Counted from the stretch's first letter, positions 8,301 to 18,560 are shown. The stretch: DNA of 64,000 bases from Peteryoungia rhizophila (GCF_004912145.1 NZ_STGT01000002.1:496001-560000); one strand, 5' to 3'. A program made the numbers and translations. The notes: generated from the letters alone by a model not told the origin.

Positions 8301-9215
8301 TTACTCGGCTGCCATTGCACCCGTCTTGTCCACGCTCGCGGCATAGATCTCATCGATCGTCTTTGCGATGCTGGTGTTGAACTCCGCGTCGCTCATGGAG
8401 ACGCGCAGCTGTTCGGCCAGCGCGCGCGAGAAGCTCGCGATCATGCCGTGGTTATGGCGGAGTTTCTCGCAGGCATCCACCCTGCTGTAACCACCGGAAA
8501 GGGCGACGACGCGCACGACGGACTTGTGGGCGACCAGCGGGGCATAGAAATCGGCGACCGTCGGGATGGTGAGCTTCAGCATGACCTTGTCGCCGGCCGG
8601 CAGTTTGTCGAGTTCGCTCGCGATCTCGTCGCGCAGGATGGCTTCCGCTTCAACCTTGGTCGGGCTTTTGATCGACACTTCAGGCTCGACGATCGGCACC
8701 AGACCCTGGCCGATGATCTGGCGCGCGACTTCGAACTGCTGCTTGACGACGGCGGCAATGCCGGCCTTGTCGGCATGGGCGATCACCGAACGCATCTTGG
8801 TGCCGAAGATGCCCTTCTCGCGACCGCGGATCAGCAGCGCGTCGAGATCGGGCATCGGCTTCATCTTCTGCACGCCGCTTTCTTCATCGAGCAGGCCCTT
8901 GTCGATCTTCAGGAAAGGCACGACGCCACGCTTTTCCCAGAGATAAGCGGGGACCGGTTCGCCATCCACATCGCCATCCATGGTGCGTTCGAAGAGGATC
9001 GCGCCGATGACCTTGTCGCCCGTGAAGGCCGGTGCCTTCATGATGCGTACGCGCATGGCGTGGATCAGGCGGTACATCTCGTCGTCGCCCTGATAGTCGT
9101 TTTCGGCGATGCCATAGAGACGCAGTGCGCCGGGTGTCGAACCTCCACTCTGATCCAGCGCCGCGATAAAGCCGGGCGCCGAGGTGATCTTGTTCAACAT
9201 TTTCGCGTCCACCAT
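8301..9215 (-). CDS. fda: Class I fructose-bisphosphate aldolase
   Basis: A 304-residue glycolytic/gluconeogenic enzyme cleaving fructose 1,6-bisphosphate. It is the bacterial class I (Schiff-base) type: FIAALDQSGGSTPGAL near the N-terminus, ILFERTMDG, WEKRGVVPFLKIDKGL, and KVMLKLTIPT where Lys214 is the likely Schiff-base lysine (inferred by family position). AGGAG lies seven bases before the ATG. It lies downstream of pgk on the same strand, but pgk has its own terminator and the 425-base gap between them holds a striking palindrome array, so fda is probably separately regulated. Confidence 0.93.
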   Translation of the reverse strand: MVDAKMLNKITSAPGFIAALDQSGGSTPGALRLYGIAENDYQGDDEMYRLIHAMRVRIMKAPAFTGDKVIGAILFERTMDGDVDGEPVPAYLWEKRGVVPFLKIDKGLLDEESGVQKMKPMPDLDALLIRGREKGIFGTKMRSVIAHADKAGIAAVVKQQFEVARQIIGQGLVPIVEPEVSIKSPTKVEAEAILRDEIASELDKLPAGDKVMLKLTIPTVADFYAPLVAHKSVVRVVALSGGYSRVDACEKLRHNHGMIASFSRALAEQLRVSMSDAEFNTSIAKTIDEIYAASVDKTGAMAAE

Positions 9216-9383
9216 ATCTCACTCCTATCCCTGAACATGGCACCGTAGCGCCGCACAATCTCTGCATCTGGTGACGGCTCTTTCGCCGTGCCGGTCACTC
9301 CCTGACCGCCTATCGGTCCTTCAAGACCGTGATGACTTCGGCGATAACAGAACTTCCGCAATGGGAAAATGGGTGGCTAAGCT

Positions 9384-9425
9384 ATTGAAACGATTGAAAT
9401 CGTTTCAATCGTTTGAAAATTCAAA
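9384..9425. promoter_or_regulatory. Overlapping palindrome array, probable operator of fda
   Basis: Four overlapping inverted repeats are built from the half-site TTGAAA/TTTCAA: 9384-9409 (11-base arms, 4-base centre), 9388-9414 (12-base arms around TCG), 9403-9418 (6-base arms) and 9412-9425 (6-base arms). The arms are perfect. It lies about 170 bases upstream of fda and looks like a binding array for a dimeric repressor or activator, perhaps of the LacI or GntR kind. The bound protein is not identified. Confidence 0.55.
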
Positions 9426-9581
9426 GATTTTTAAATCCATTTCAAACGGCACAGAAATTGCCATGCCAAACGGGCCTGATGAGAGCGTTTCCTCACTCAG
9501 GAGAACCCGTTCGAAGCCGCGCTGTTCCTTTTGCAGGCATGCTAACATTGATGCAGGTGCAGCCCAATGACGCCGGACACG

Positions 9582-9612
9582 AAAAAACCGCGTGCCTTGG
9601 GACACGCGGTTT
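9582..9612 (-). terminator. pgk terminator
   Basis: Ten-base-pair perfect stem AAACCGCGTG / CACGCGGTTT with an eight-base loop and six T residues on the minus strand, 29 bases after the pgk stop. Confidence 0.9.
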
Positions 9613-9640
9613 ATCAATGCTTTGCTTGTCGGGAGGCGGA

Positions 9641-10840
9641 TCAGCCCTTGGTGAGCACGGCCACGCCCGGGAGTTCCTTGCCTTCCATCCATTCGAGGAA
9701 GGCGCCGCCTGCCGTCGAGACGTAGGAGAAATCGTCGGCAACGCCGGCATGGTTCAGCGCAGACACGGTATCGCCGCCGCCGGCAACGGAGACGAGCTTG
9801 CCGGCCTTGGTCTGTTCGGCGGCATGCAGTGCCGCCGAGACGGTCGCCTTGTCGAAGGGCGTGATCTCGAAGGCGCCGAGCGGACCGTTCCACACCAGCG
9901 TCGCAGCCTTGCCGATCCAGTCATTGACCAGTTCGATCGATTTCGGGCCGACGTCGAGCATCATGGCATCGGCCGGGATAGCTGTGACGTCTACCGTCTC
10001 GTTGGCGGCATTTGCCTTGAACTCCCGGGCGACGACGCCGTCGACCGGCAGCACGATGGCACAGCCGGCGGTCTTTGCCGTCTCCATGATCGCAAGCGCG
10101 GTTTCGGCGAGGTCATGCTCGCAGAGCGACTTGCCGACATTGATGCCCTGGGCGGCGATGAAGGTATTGGCCATGCCGCCGCCGATGACGAGCGCGTCGA
10201 CCTTGGTCACAAGGTTGGAGAGCAGGTCGATCTTGGTCGAGACCTTGGCGCCGCCGACGATGGCAACGACCGGACGGGTCGGCTGTCCCAAGCCCTTTTC
10301 GAGCGCTTCGAGTTCGGCCTGCATGGTGCGGCCGGCATAGGCCGGCAGGTGATGGGCGATGCCTTCCGTCGAGGCATGCGCGCGGTGGGCGGCGGAGAAG
10401 GCGTCGTTGACGTAGATGTCGCCGTTCTTGGCGAGTTCTGCGACGAAGCCGGCTTCGTTCTTCTCTTCGCCCTTGTGGAAACGGGTGTTTTCCAAAAGCA
10501 GGATATCGCCGTCATTCATGGCGGCAATGGCATCAGCGGCCGGCGCGCCGATGCAATCGGAGGCGAAGGCGACGCGCTGGTCGAGTACTTCCTCGACGGA
10601 CGGGGCGATCAGCGACAGAGACTGGTCGGCAACCGGCTCGCCTTTCGGACGGCCGAAATGCGCGAGCAGGATGACCTTGGCGCCCTTCTCCGACAGTTCC
10701 AGGATCGTCGGCGCCACGCGTTCGATGCGGGTGGTGTCGGATACCTTGCCGTCCGTGACGGGAACGTTGAGGTCTACGCGGACAAGAATGCGCTTGCCTG
10801 CGATGTCGGTGAGATCGTCGAGTGTCTTGAAAGCCGGCAT
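9641..10840 (-). CDS. pgk: Phosphoglycerate kinase
   Basis: A 399-residue cytoplasmic enzyme transferring phosphate between 1,3-bisphosphoglycerate and ADP. It has the usual length and order: [19 protein letters not shown] at the start, [21 protein letters not shown], the hinge segment [13 protein letters not shown], and the nucleotide-binding [13 protein letters not shown] close to the end. Upstream lie the antiporter, BCCT, gap and tkt genes on the same strand, so glycolytic genes are grouped but not contiguous. A strong terminator follows. Confidence 0.97.
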   Translation of the reverse strand: MPAFKTLDDLTDIAGKRILVRVDLNVPVTDGKVSDTTRIERVAPTILELSEKGAKVILLAHFGRPKGEPVADQSLSLIAPSVEEVLDQRVAFASDCIGAPAADAIAAMNDGDILLLENTRFHKGEEKNEAGFVAELAKNGDIYVNDAFSAAHRAHASTEGIAHHLPAYAGRTMQAELEALEKGLGQPTRPVVAIVGGAKVSTKIDLLSNLVTKVDALVIGGGMANTFIAAQGINVGKSLCEHDLAETALAIMETAKTAGCAIVLPVDGVVAREFKANAANETVDVTAIPADAMMLDVGPKSIELVNDWIGKAATLVWNGPLGAFEITPFDKATVSAALHAAEQTKAGKLVSVAGGGDTVSALNHAGVADDFSYVSTAGGAFLEWMEGKELPGVAVLTKG

Positions 10841-10924
10841 GGATTTACCCGTCTGAAATGCTGTTGAACTGGGCTGACGGGCGGGACCTTACACCGCTTA
10901 CGTGACGGCGCAAGGCGAGCGGCG

Positions 10925-12754
10925 TCATTTTTCGCCGGTCTGCTGCGCGCTGATCGCGGCGCGTTTTCGACGCAGATAATCGCGCAGCGCATGGGCGAGT
11001 TCGCGGATATTCAGGAAGATCGGCCATGTCGTGGCTGGCTCTACAGGCTCCATGGAAACGCCGACGGACGCGATGTGGCCGTGTTCGTCGATATCGCGGA
11101 CGATGAGCACGATGGTACCCAGTCGCACCCGATCGGCGTAGTCGGGTCGGCCACCGACGCGCTGGGTGATCAGTTCGGCGATCGTCTTGCTGCGCTCACT
11201 GTCGGAGATCGAGAGTGGGCCATAGGCCTCGTCGATATCGCGAACATGGCTGGCGGGCGAGATGGCAAATGTGCCGAAGAATTCGCCGTCATCTTCCGCG
11301 ACCGGTGCTTCTGTCGCAAAGAGGCGGTCGAGCAGCTTGGAATAGCTCGGGGCGATGAAAAGATAGACCTGGTCGTTCTCGCGCAGGCGTCCTGCGTACT
11401 GGTAGCGCATCGACTTGCCGTCGCGGATGACGAGCGACGGCATGGCCCAGCGCGGTATACGCTCGCCACGCAGGACGGGGCTGCGCGCGACGACGCGGTA
11501 GGCCAGAAGTTCGTGGTTGGCCGTGCCCGGCAGATCGAGCTCGACCTTGTCGATCGCGCCGATGCGTGGCGGGATGATCAGGGCGAGACGCTTGGCCAGA
11601 GGCTTGATGGTCCAGCCTTGAAGAACGAGCGAGATCATGACGACGATGAAGGCCGTGTTGAAGAAGATCTGGCCGTTTTCCATGTTGCCGACCACCGGCA
11701 CGATGCCGAGCAGGATCGACACGGCTCCGCGCAGACCGACCCAAGCGATGAAGCCGGTTTCGCGCTGGGTGAAATCGAAGGGCAGGAGGCAAAGCCAGAC
11801 GGCAAGCGGACGCGCGACGAAGACCAGGAAGAGCGCAAGCAGGACGGCGGGTAACAGGATTTCCGGGAATTGCGAGGGCGTCGCGAGAAGCCCGAGCACC
11901 AGGAACATGATGATCTGGGCCAGCCATGTCATGCCATCCTGGAAACGCTTGATCGCGACCGTTGCGGGCAGCTTGCGAGACCCGGCATAGATGCCCGCGA
12001 CATAGACCGCCAGGAAGCCGCTGCCGCCGATCAGGCCGGTGAATGAGAAGATCATCAGAGCGATGGCCAGCATGAAGATCGGGGCGAGACCCTGTTCGAT
12101 ATGCAGCCGGCGCAAAATGAAGGCGATCGACGCACCGCCGGCGAGGCCGAGGATCAGGCCGATTCCCATCTGTTCGACGAAGAGCCTGAGCAATTCGAGA
12201 GAGAGACCGTCTGCGCCGCTGCCGTTGGAGATGAGTTCGACCAGAGCGATGGCAAGGAAGATTGCCATCGGGTCGTTGGTGCCGGATTCGACTTCCAGTG
12301 TGGAGCGGACGCGGTCACGGATGTTGATGCCGCCGATGCGCAGGAGGAAGAAGACTGCCGCCGCGTCGGTGGAGGCGAGGATGGCGCCGAGCAGCAGGCC
12401 TTCGAGATAACTGAAGCCAAAGAGCAAGTGGGCGGCGAGGCCGAGGAGGAGCGTGGTCAGGAGCACGCCGAAGGTCGCGAGCGTCAGCGCCGGTGCGGCC
12501 GACAGGCGAAAGGACTGCAGCGACGTGCCATAGCCGGAATCGAAGAGTACCACCGCCAGGGCGAGCGAACCGACCACATAGGCGAGCGGGAAGTTGGAAA
12601 ACACGATCCCCAGGCCATCGACGCCCGCAGCGAGGCCGATCGTGAGGAAGAGAAGAAGGAGAGGGGCGCCGAAGCGAAAGGCGATCAGGCTCGAAAAGGC
12701 GGCCAGAAAAACCAGGGCCGTTGCAACCAGTGTGACCGCGTAGAATTCGCTCAA
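10925..12754 (-). CDS. Potassium/proton antiporter, CPA1 family (NhaP2/CvrA-like)
   Basis: About 609 residues. The first ~400 form a cation/proton antiporter of 12-13 predicted membrane helices, with the conserved LEVESGTNDPMA segment (Asn-Asp ion-binding pair) and GLRGAVSILLGIVP. A cytoplasmic TrkA-C-type domain follows (about 400-480), then a CorC/HlyC-type transporter-associated domain, the arrangement of NhaP2/YcgO K+/H+ antiporters. I chose the TTG at 12754, with AAGGGG seven bases upstream and the sequence SEFYAV expected for the family; the frame is open to a GTG at 12793. It probably adjusts cytoplasmic K+ and pH under osmotic change, in keeping with the BCCT transporter upstream. Confidence 0.88.
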   Translation of the reverse strand: MSEFYAVTLVATALVFLAAFSSLIAFRFGAPLLLLFLTIGLAAGVDGLGIVFSNFPLAYVVGSLALAVVLFDSGYGTSLQSFRLSAAPALTLATFGVLLTTLLLGLAAHLLFGFSYLEGLLLGAILASTDAAAVFFLLRIGGINIRDRVRSTLEVESGTNDPMAIFLAIALVELISNGSGADGLSLELLRLFVEQMGIGLILGLAGGASIAFILRRLHIEQGLAPIFMLAIALMIFSFTGLIGGSGFLAVYVAGIYAGSRKLPATVAIKRFQDGMTWLAQIIMFLVLGLLATPSQFPEILLPAVLLALFLVFVARPLAVWLCLLPFDFTQRETGFIAWVGLRGAVSILLGIVPVVGNMENGQIFFNTAFIVVMISLVLQGWTIKPLAKRLALIIPPRIGAIDKVELDLPGTANHELLAYRVVARSPVLRGERIPRWAMPSLVIRDGKSMRYQYAGRLRENDQVYLFIAPSYSKLLDRLFATEAPVAEDDGEFFGTFAISPASHVRDIDEAYGPLSISDSERSKTIAELITQRVGGRPDYADRVRLGTIVLIVRDIDEHGHIASVGVSMEPVEPATTWPIFLNIRELAHALRDYLRRKRAAISAQQTGEK

Positions 12755-12930
12755 CCCTCTTCCCCTTTCCAGATGCCGGCCGGGCGGCAACACCCACCAC
12801 TGTCCGCCGCGGCCATCAGGGTGTCAAACCGATGGTCGTCGTTTCCCATCCTGAGACGGGTCGATTTTCAAACAGGGTAATCTCGTGCTTGCCGAACGGC
12901 TTGAAGAAACTGGAACAAGATCATGATGAT

Positions 12931-12966
12931 TGTGGGGCGAATTTAAATTCTTTAATCCGCCCCACA
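12931..12966 (-). terminator. Stem-loop after the BCCT gene
   Basis: A perfect nine-base-pair stem TGTGGGGCG / CGCCCCACA with an 18-base AT-rich loop lies five bases beyond the BCCT stop. The minus strand has no T tract after it, so termination is likely but the form is atypical. Confidence 0.45.
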
Positions 12967-12971
12967 AAGTT

Positions 12972-14630
12972 TTATCTCGGTTCGGAGAGCAGGCCCTTGA
13001 TGAGCGCATAACTCGCGCCGAGAAGGACGAAGGCGAAGGGCAGGCCGGTGGAGACCGCCATCGCCTGCAGGGCGACCAGACCACCGCCGAGCAACAGGGC
13101 AACAGCGACGAGACCCTCGAAGGTCGCCCAGAAGACGCGCTGCGGCACAGGGGCATTGACCTTGCCGCCCGCCGAGATCGTATCGATCACCAGCGAGCCG
13201 GAATCGGACGAGGTGACGAAGAAGACCACCACGAGCACGATGCCGATGAAAGAGGTGACGGCGGTGAGCGGCAGATGGGCGAGCATCTCGAACAGCTGCA
13301 GTTCAAGTGCTGCATCCTGAACGCTGCTCAGTCCGTCATTGACGACCTGACTGATCGCAGTGCCACCGAGCGCCGTCATCCAGAGAACGGAGACAAGCGA
13401 GGGGATCAGCAGCACAGCCGTCAGGAGGCCGCGAACCGTGCGACCACGGCTGACGCGGGCGATGAACATGCCGACGAAGGGCGACCAGCTGATCCACCAT
13501 GCCCAATAGAAGGCCGTCCAGCCCTGGGCGAAATTGGTGTCTTCGCGCCCGAAGGGATTGGCGAGCGCCGGCAGATAGGTCGCATAGGCCTTCAGGTTCA
13601 GGAAGAAGCCCTGAATGATCTGCATGGTCGGTCCAACCGCGATGATGAAGACGAGCAGCAAGGCAGCGAGGCCCAGATTGATCTCGGACAGGAGTTTGAC
13701 GCCCTTGTCCATGCCGGCCACGACAGAGGCGATGGCGATGCAGGTGATGGCGAGCACGAGCAGGATCATCGTCGTCTGGGTCGAGGGAATGCCGAAGAGA
13801 AACTCCAGGCCGGCGCTCGCCTGCTGGGCACCGATGCCGAGCGAGGTGGACAGGCCGAAGATCGTGGCGAAGACCGCGAGGATGTCGATGACATGGCCCG
13901 GCCAGCCCCAGACCCGTTCGCCGAAGATCGGATAGAAGATCGAGCGCAGGGTGAGTGGCAGTCCCTTGTTGAAGGAGAAAAGGGCAAGGGCCAGTGCAAC
14001 CACGGCGTAAATCGCCCAGGGGTGCAGGCCCCAATGGAAGATGGTGGCGGCCATGGCAAGGCGACGGGCCGCTTCCGGATCGCCGATTGCGCCGCCGAGC
14101 GGTGCCCAGTCCGTACGTACGCCATCTTCGAAGACGGGACCGCCGAGGGCTGCCGTGAAGTGGCCCATGGGTTCCGAGACACCATAGAACATCAGGCCGA
14201 TGCCCATGCCGGCGGCAAACAGCATCGAGAACCAGGAGAGGTTGCTGTAATCCGGTCGCGCATCCGGGCCGCCGAGACGGATCCGCCCAAGCGGGGACAG
14301 GATCAGGCCGATGCAGACGAGCACGAAGATGTTGCCGGTGAGCAGGAAGAACCAATCGAGATTGCCGGTCAGGAAGTCACGCAGGCCGGTGAAGACAGGC
14401 TCGAGCGTGGTCTGGAAGGCGAGCGTCAGGAAGGTGAAGAGCACGATTGCGATGGCCGAGACGCTGAAGACGACATTGTGAATGTCGAGTTCGAAGACGA
14501 AGCGGCGGCGGAAGTTGATGTTGTCCTGACCGATCTCGTAGGTCGTGTCGATGATCTCGGTTCGCCCTTCGGGCGCCGGTATCGCGTCTTCAGCGACAGC
14601 TGTGTCGGGATCGGTCGTTGTGAGAGCCAA
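12972..14630 (-). CDS. BCCT family osmolyte transporter
   Basis: About 552 residues with twelve predicted membrane helices; imports a quaternary amine such as glycine betaine, choline or carnitine. Family marks are clear: AAGMGIGLMFYGVSEPMGH in helix 3, FHWGLHPWAIYAV, and the tryptophan-rich helix WTAFYWAWWISWSPFVGMF. I chose the TTG at 14630, where AAAGGA lies ten bases upstream; the frame is open a further 102 codons to 14936, but that stretch is low in coding character and includes the gap terminator. An N-terminal hydrophilic segment of about 50 residues precedes helix 1. The substrate is not decided by sequence. Confidence 0.88.
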   Translation of the reverse strand: MALTTTDPDTAVAEDAIPAPEGRTEIIDTTYEIGQDNINFRRRFVFELDIHNVVFSVSAIAIVLFTFLTLAFQTTLEPVFTGLRDFLTGNLDWFFLLTGNIFVLVCIGLILSPLGRIRLGGPDARPDYSNLSWFSMLFAAGMGIGLMFYGVSEPMGHFTAALGGPVFEDGVRTDWAPLGGAIGDPEAARRLAMAATIFHWGLHPWAIYAVVALALALFSFNKGLPLTLRSIFYPIFGERVWGWPGHVIDILAVFATIFGLSTSLGIGAQQASAGLEFLFGIPSTQTTMILLVLAITCIAIASVVAGMDKGVKLLSEINLGLAALLLVFIIAVGPTMQIIQGFFLNLKAYATYLPALANPFGREDTNFAQGWTAFYWAWWISWSPFVGMFIARVSRGRTVRGLLTAVLLIPSLVSVLWMTALGGTAISQVVNDGLSSVQDAALELQLFEMLAHLPLTAVTSFIGIVLVVVFFVTSSDSGSLVIDTISAGGKVNAPVPQRVFWATFEGLVAVALLLGGGLVALQAMAVSTGLPFAFVLLGASYALIKGLLSEPR

Positions 14631-14827
14631 TGTTCCGGTATCCTTTCGATGTGAGACGGGGCAATCGGGCCCCGAAATGGGCGCAAGTGTTGCGCCAGAG
14701 TGGTGGCGCGCGCCCTTTTTGAGAGCCGCATTTGCGCCACAATTCGAAGAGGCAACTTGCGAGCCGCTCAATTGTTCCCGATCGGAACGAATTTTTTTGC
14801 GGACGCTCGGCCATCCCCGAAAACGAA

Positions 14828-14855
14828 AAAGGCGAGCCATTGCTGGCCCGCCTTT
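14828..14855 (-). terminator. gap terminator
   Basis: Stem AAAGGCG / CGCCTTT extended by an imperfect inner helix, with five A residues on the plus strand giving a T run in the minus-strand transcript, 24 bases after the gap stop. Confidence 0.82.
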
Positions 14856-14878
14856 CATGCGAGACAAAGTCAGTAAGT

Positions 14879-15889
14879 TCAGATCAGCTTCGCCATTGCC
14901 ACTGCCGTGTCCGACATGCGGTTGGAGAAGCCCCACTCGTTGTCGTACCAGGTCAGGATGCGGACGAAGTTGCCTTCGAGAACCTTGGTCTGGTCGAGCG
15001 CGAAGATCGATGAGTGGCTGTCGTGATTGAAGTCGCGGGAAACCAGCGGCTCGTCGGTGTAGCCGAGGATGCCCTTCAGCGCGCCGTCGGAAGCAGCGAT
15101 GATGGCGTCGTTGATTTCCTGAACCGTGGTGTTCCGCTTGGCAACGAACTTGAAGTCGACGACCGAGACGTTCGGGGTCGGCACGCGGATCGAGGTGCCG
15201 TCGAGGCGGCCCTTGAGATGCGGCAGGACCAGGCCAACGGCCTTGGCAGCACCCGTCGAGGTCGGGATCATGGACAGGGCTGCTGCGCGGGCGCGGTACA
15301 GGTCCTTGTGCATGGTGTCGAGCGTCGGCTGGTCACCCGTGTAGGAGTGGATCGTCGTCATGAAGCCGTGGTCGATGCCAACGGCGTCATCAAGCGTCTT
15401 GACGACCGGAACCAGGCAGTTCGTCGTGCAGGACGCGTTGGAGATGACCAGATGGTCCTTGGTCAGCTGGTCGTGGTTGACGCCGAAGACGACGGTCAGG
15501 TCTGCGCCGTCTGCCGGTGCCGAGACGATGACGCGCTTGGCGCCAGCCTGGAGATGCAGGGCGGCCTTGTCACGCGATGTGAAAATGCCGGTGCATTCCA
15601 TGGCGATATCGATGCCGAGTTCCTTGTGCGGAAGGGTTGCCGGATCCTTGATCGCAGTGACCTTGATCGGCTTGCCGCCGTCAATGGTGATCGTGTCGCC
15701 GTCGACCTTCACGGTGGCCGGGAACTTGCCGTGGATCGAGTCGTAACGCAGCAGGTGGGCGTTGGTTTCGACCGGGCCGAGATCGTTGATGGCGACGACT
15801 TCGATGTCGGTACGGCCGGATTCGACGATGGCGCGGAGAACGTTACGTCCGATACGGCCGAAGCCGTTGATGGCAACTTTCACAGTCAT
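14879..15889 (-). CDS. gap: Glyceraldehyde-3-phosphate dehydrogenase, type I
   Basis: A 336-residue enzyme oxidising glyceraldehyde 3-phosphate with NAD. The Rossmann motif [13 protein letters not shown] is at 8-20, Asn35-Asp36 in AINDLG marks NAD preference, and the active-site [10 protein letters not shown] puts the catalytic cysteine at 154. Length and order are those of normal bacterial GAPDH. It lies 74 bases after tkt on the same strand with a strong hairpin between them, and is closed by its own terminator. The same single enzyme probably serves glycolysis and gluconeogenesis; no second copy lies in the window. Confidence 0.97.
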   Translation of the reverse strand: MTVKVAINGFGRIGRNVLRAIVESGRTDIEVVAINDLGPVETNAHLLRYDSIHGKFPATVKVDGDTITIDGGKPIKVTAIKDPATLPHKELGIDIAMECTGIFTSRDKAALHLQAGAKRVIVSAPADGADLTVVFGVNHDQLTKDHLVISNASCTTNCLVPVVKTLDDAVGIDHGFMTTIHSYTGDQPTLDTMHKDLYRARAAALSMIPTSTGAAKAVGLVLPHLKGRLDGTSIRVPTPNVSVVDFKFVAKRNTTVQEINDAIIAASDGALKGILGYTDEPLVSRDFNHDSHSSIFALDQTKVLEGNFVRILTWYDNEWGFSNRMSDTAVAMAKLI

Positions 15890-15929
15890 TGGTGCACTCC
15901 CGATTGAATAGATGGCTTGGCAGGCAGGT

Positions 15930-15952
15930 CAGGGCGCGACAGTCGCGCCCTG
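15930..15952 (-). repeat. Perfect hairpin between tkt and gap
   Basis: CAGGGCGCGA / TCGCGCCCTG, ten perfect base pairs with a three-base loop. No T tract follows, so it is more likely an mRNA-processing or partial attenuation structure setting tkt versus gap levels than a full terminator. Confidence 0.6.
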
Positions 15953-15963
15953 GCGGGATGGTG

Positions 15964-17946
15964 TCAGGCAAGCTTGGCTTCGGCTGCGGCGACAACAGCG
16001 TCGGCCGTGATGCCGAAGTGCTTGTAGAGTTCCTTGGCCGGGCCGGAGGCGCCGAAGGACGTCATGCCGATGAAGGTGCCGGTGGAGCCGATGATTGCGT
16101 CCCAGCCCTGGCGGATGCCGGCTTCGACCGCGATCTTGACCGGCGCGTTGCCGATGATCGCTTCCTGGTAGTCGGCGTCCTGATCGAAGAAGAGCTCGAA
16201 GCAGGGAACGGACACGACGCGGGCCGGAATGCCCTTGGCTTCCAGTTGCTGCTGGGCCTTGATCGCGATTTCCACTTCCGAACCGGAAGCGAAGATCGAA
16301 ACCTTTGCGTCGCTGGCCGAGATCAGCTCATAGGCACCCTGGGCGCAGAGGTTGCGCTCTTCATATTCGGTGCGGGCCGGGATCAGGTTCTGGCGCGTCA
16401 GCGCGAGGCCCGACGGACGATCCTTGGTTTCCAGCGCAACCTGCCAGCACTCGACCGTTTCCGTGGCGTCGGCCGGGCGGAACATCATCAGGTTTGGAAT
16501 GGCGCGCAAGGCTGCCATGTGCTCGACCGGCTGGTGGGTCGGGCCGTCTTCGCCGAGACCGATGGAATCATGGGTCAGAACGTGGATGACACGGATGCCC
16601 ATGAGGGCGGCCAGACGGATAGACGGACGGCAATAGTCCGAGAAGATCAGGAAGCCGCCGGAATAGGGGATTAGGCCGCCATGCAGCGCGATCCCGTTCA
16701 TGGCGGCGGCCATGCCGTGTTCGCGGATACCGTAATGGATGTAACGGCCGGAGAAGTCAGTCGGGGTGATCGACTGGGTCTGGCTGGTCTTGGTGTTGTT
16801 CGAGCCGGTCAGGTCAGCGGAGCCGCCGAGCGTTTCGGTGACGACACCGTTGATGACTTCGAGCGCATCTTCCGAAGCCTTGCGGGTCGCGACCGTCGGC
16901 TTGGTTTCAGCGAGCTTCTTCTTGTAGGCGTCAATGGCGCCGGCAAGCGTACCTGGAAGTTCGCCGGCGAAGCGGCGGTTGAACTCCGCGCGCTTCTCCG
17001 TGTCGGCGCCAGCGAGGCGGGCTTCCCAGTCCTTGCGGGTCTTGGTCGAGCGCAGGCCGGCGAGGCGCCAGGCGTCGAGTACGTCAGCGGGGATAGAGAA
17101 GGCTTCTTCTTCCCAGCCGAGCGCCTTGCGAGTCGCGGCAATTTCATCGGCACCGAGTGGCGAGCCGTGAACCTTGTGGGTGCCGGCCTTGTTCGGGGCG
17201 CCGAAGCCGATGACGGTCTTGGCGGCGATCATGGTCGGCTTGTCGGACTTCTTCGCGGTTTCGATGGCGGAAGCGATGGCATCCGGATCGTGGCCGTCGA
17301 TGGCAATCGTATTCCAGTTGGCCGAACGGAAACGGGCATGCTGGTCGGTCGAATCGGCGAGCGAGACCGCGCCGTCGATCGAGATGCCGTTGTCATCCCA
17401 GAAGACGATCAGCTTGTTCAATTTCAGGTGACCCGCAAGCGTGATCGCTTCCTGGCTGATGCCTTCCATGAGGCAGCCGTCACCGGCAAGCACGTAGGTG
17501 TAGTGGTTCTGCAGGTCCGAGCCGAACTCGTCTTCGAGCTTCTTCTCGGCGAGTGCCATGCCGACAGCCGTGGCGATGCCCTGGCCGAGCGGCCCGGTGG
17601 TCGTCTCGATACCGGAAGCGTGGCCGTATTCCGGATGGCCGGCGGTCTTGGCGCCGAGCTGACGGAAGGACTTGATATCCTCGATGGTCATGTCCTCGTA
17701 TCCCGTAAGATAGAGGAGCGAGTAGATCAGCATCGAGCCATGGCCGGCCGAAAGGACGAAACGGTCACGGTCGGGCCAGAGCGGGTTCTTGGGGTCGAAG
17801 CTCAGGTAGCGGCTGAAGAGGACGGTCGCGACATCGGCGCAGCCCATGGGCATGCCGGGATGGCCGGAATTGGCCTTTTCCACTGCATCCATGGCGAGGA
17901 AACGGATCGCATTCGCCATCCGCTGATGTTTTTCGGGAGAAATCAT
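15964..17946 (-). CDS. tkt: Transketolase
   Basis: A 660-residue thiamine-diphosphate enzyme moving two-carbon units in the non-oxidative pentose phosphate pathway. It starts [32 protein letters not shown] and GHGSML are substrate-binding, [13 protein letters not shown] begins the ThDP/Mg motif, and the [19 protein letters not shown] segment is the conserved second signature. The ATG at 17946 is chosen because upstream codons (open to 18096) do not resemble the family. It heads the minus-strand group tkt-gap-(BCCT-antiporter)-pgk-fda. Class and length fit the classical bacterial enzyme. Confidence 0.97.
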   Translation of the reverse strand: MISPEKHQRMANAIRFLAMDAVEKANSGHPGMPMGCADVATVLFSRYLSFDPKNPLWPDRDRFVLSAGHGSMLIYSLLYLTGYEDMTIEDIKSFRQLGAKTAGHPEYGHASGIETTTGPLGQGIATAVGMALAEKKLEDEFGSDLQNHYTYVLAGDGCLMEGISQEAITLAGHLKLNKLIVFWDDNGISIDGAVSLADSTDQHARFRSANWNTIAIDGHDPDAIASAIETAKKSDKPTMIAAKTVIGFGAPNKAGTHKVHGSPLGADEIAATRKALGWEEEAFSIPADVLDAWRLAGLRSTKTRKDWEARLAGADTEKRAEFNRRFAGELPGTLAGAIDAYKKKLAETKPTVATRKASEDALEVINGVVTETLGGSADLTGSNNTKTSQTQSITPTDFSGRYIHYGIREHGMAAAMNGIALHGGLIPYSGGFLIFSDYCRPSIRLAALMGIRVIHVLTHDSIGLGEDGPTHQPVEHMAALRAIPNLMMFRPADATETVECWQVALETKDRPSGLALTRQNLIPARTEYEERNLCAQGAYELISASDAKVSIFASGSEVEIAIKAQQQLEAKGIPARVVSVPCFELFFDQDADYQEAIIGNAPVKIAVEAGIRQGWDAIIGSTGTFIGMTSFGASGPAKELYKHFGITADAVVAAAEAKLA

Positions 17947-18287
17947 GGCTTTTCCGCTTGTTCCGGGGCTTCGAGACACGGCCCGCCGGGGTGGGCCGCC
18001 TGAACGGGGGTGATCCTTATCAGGTGCATCGCGCAAGTCAACAAATGGCCCGGCTTCGGGCGTTTCTGGAGCCAATAAATCATCGCGCTGCCTCATTCCT
18101 GTGCGAGTTTTCGCTATGAATTTCCAAGCGGCAATTTGTGGCAGTCTTCCACAGAATTGGCTTCAGTGTATGGCTTGCACTTTATTGACGCGCGGCAAGG
18201 CCGGGGCTTACTGTCCCGGCTCACATCATCACGGCAGCCACGACGATTCGTGTGGCGAACAGACGTCAGTGAAGCAGGGGCACAATC
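17947..18287. other. Divergent intergenic region between tkt and the DUF4164 gene
   Basis: 341 bases without a credible gene, expected to hold divergent promoters for tkt and the zapA operon. A small inverted repeat TGTGG-N7-CCACA is visible near 18138-18154. No other clear element was found. Confidence 0.5.
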
Positions 18288-18560
18288 ATGCCGGCGGAAA
18301 ATTCGGTGGATGCCGCGCTCACGGCGCTTCGCCAGGCTGTCGCCGGGTTGGAGAATGCCGTCGACATGCGCTTCGAGGCGGAGCGCGAGAGTATGGAGAT
18401 CGACGGTGAGGTCCGGCGGGTGCATGCCGATCGGTCGCGCCTCGCCCAGGAACTGGACCAGTCGGAGTTTCGGGCCAATCGACTCGAAGAGGTCAATCGT
18501 GAGGTATCACGTCGTCTGGTCACGGCCATGGAGACGATCCGCGCGGTGCTCGATCGCTGA
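18288..18560 (+). CDS. DUF4164 family coiled-coil protein
   Basis: A 90-residue, mostly helical acidic/basic protein with coiled-coil spacing through ALRQAVAGLENAVDMRFEAE and RVHADRSRLAQELDQSEFRA, matching the alphaproteobacterial DUF4164 family. It sits directly upstream of zapA (70 bases), the usual position in rhizobia, and a role in Z-ring assembly similar to ZapB has been supposed for such neighbours; this is inference from position and coiled-coil form only. No catalytic motif is present. Confidence 0.82.
   Translation: MPAENSVDAALTALRQAVAGLENAVDMRFEAERESMEIDGEVRRVHADRSRLAQELDQSEFRANRLEEVNREVSRRLVTAMETIRAVLDR

Noticed and set aside
12930..14654. A 574-codon plus-strand frame opposite the BCCT gene
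   Set aside because: Composition is Arg/Glu/Asp/Gly-rich, typical of antisense frames of membrane-protein genes; the BCCT frame carries conserved motifs.
18085..18105. CCTCATTCCTGTGC near 18090 resembling half of a rhizobial RIME element
   Set aside because: Only the first 14 bases fit from memory, and the matching inverted half is not present nearby.
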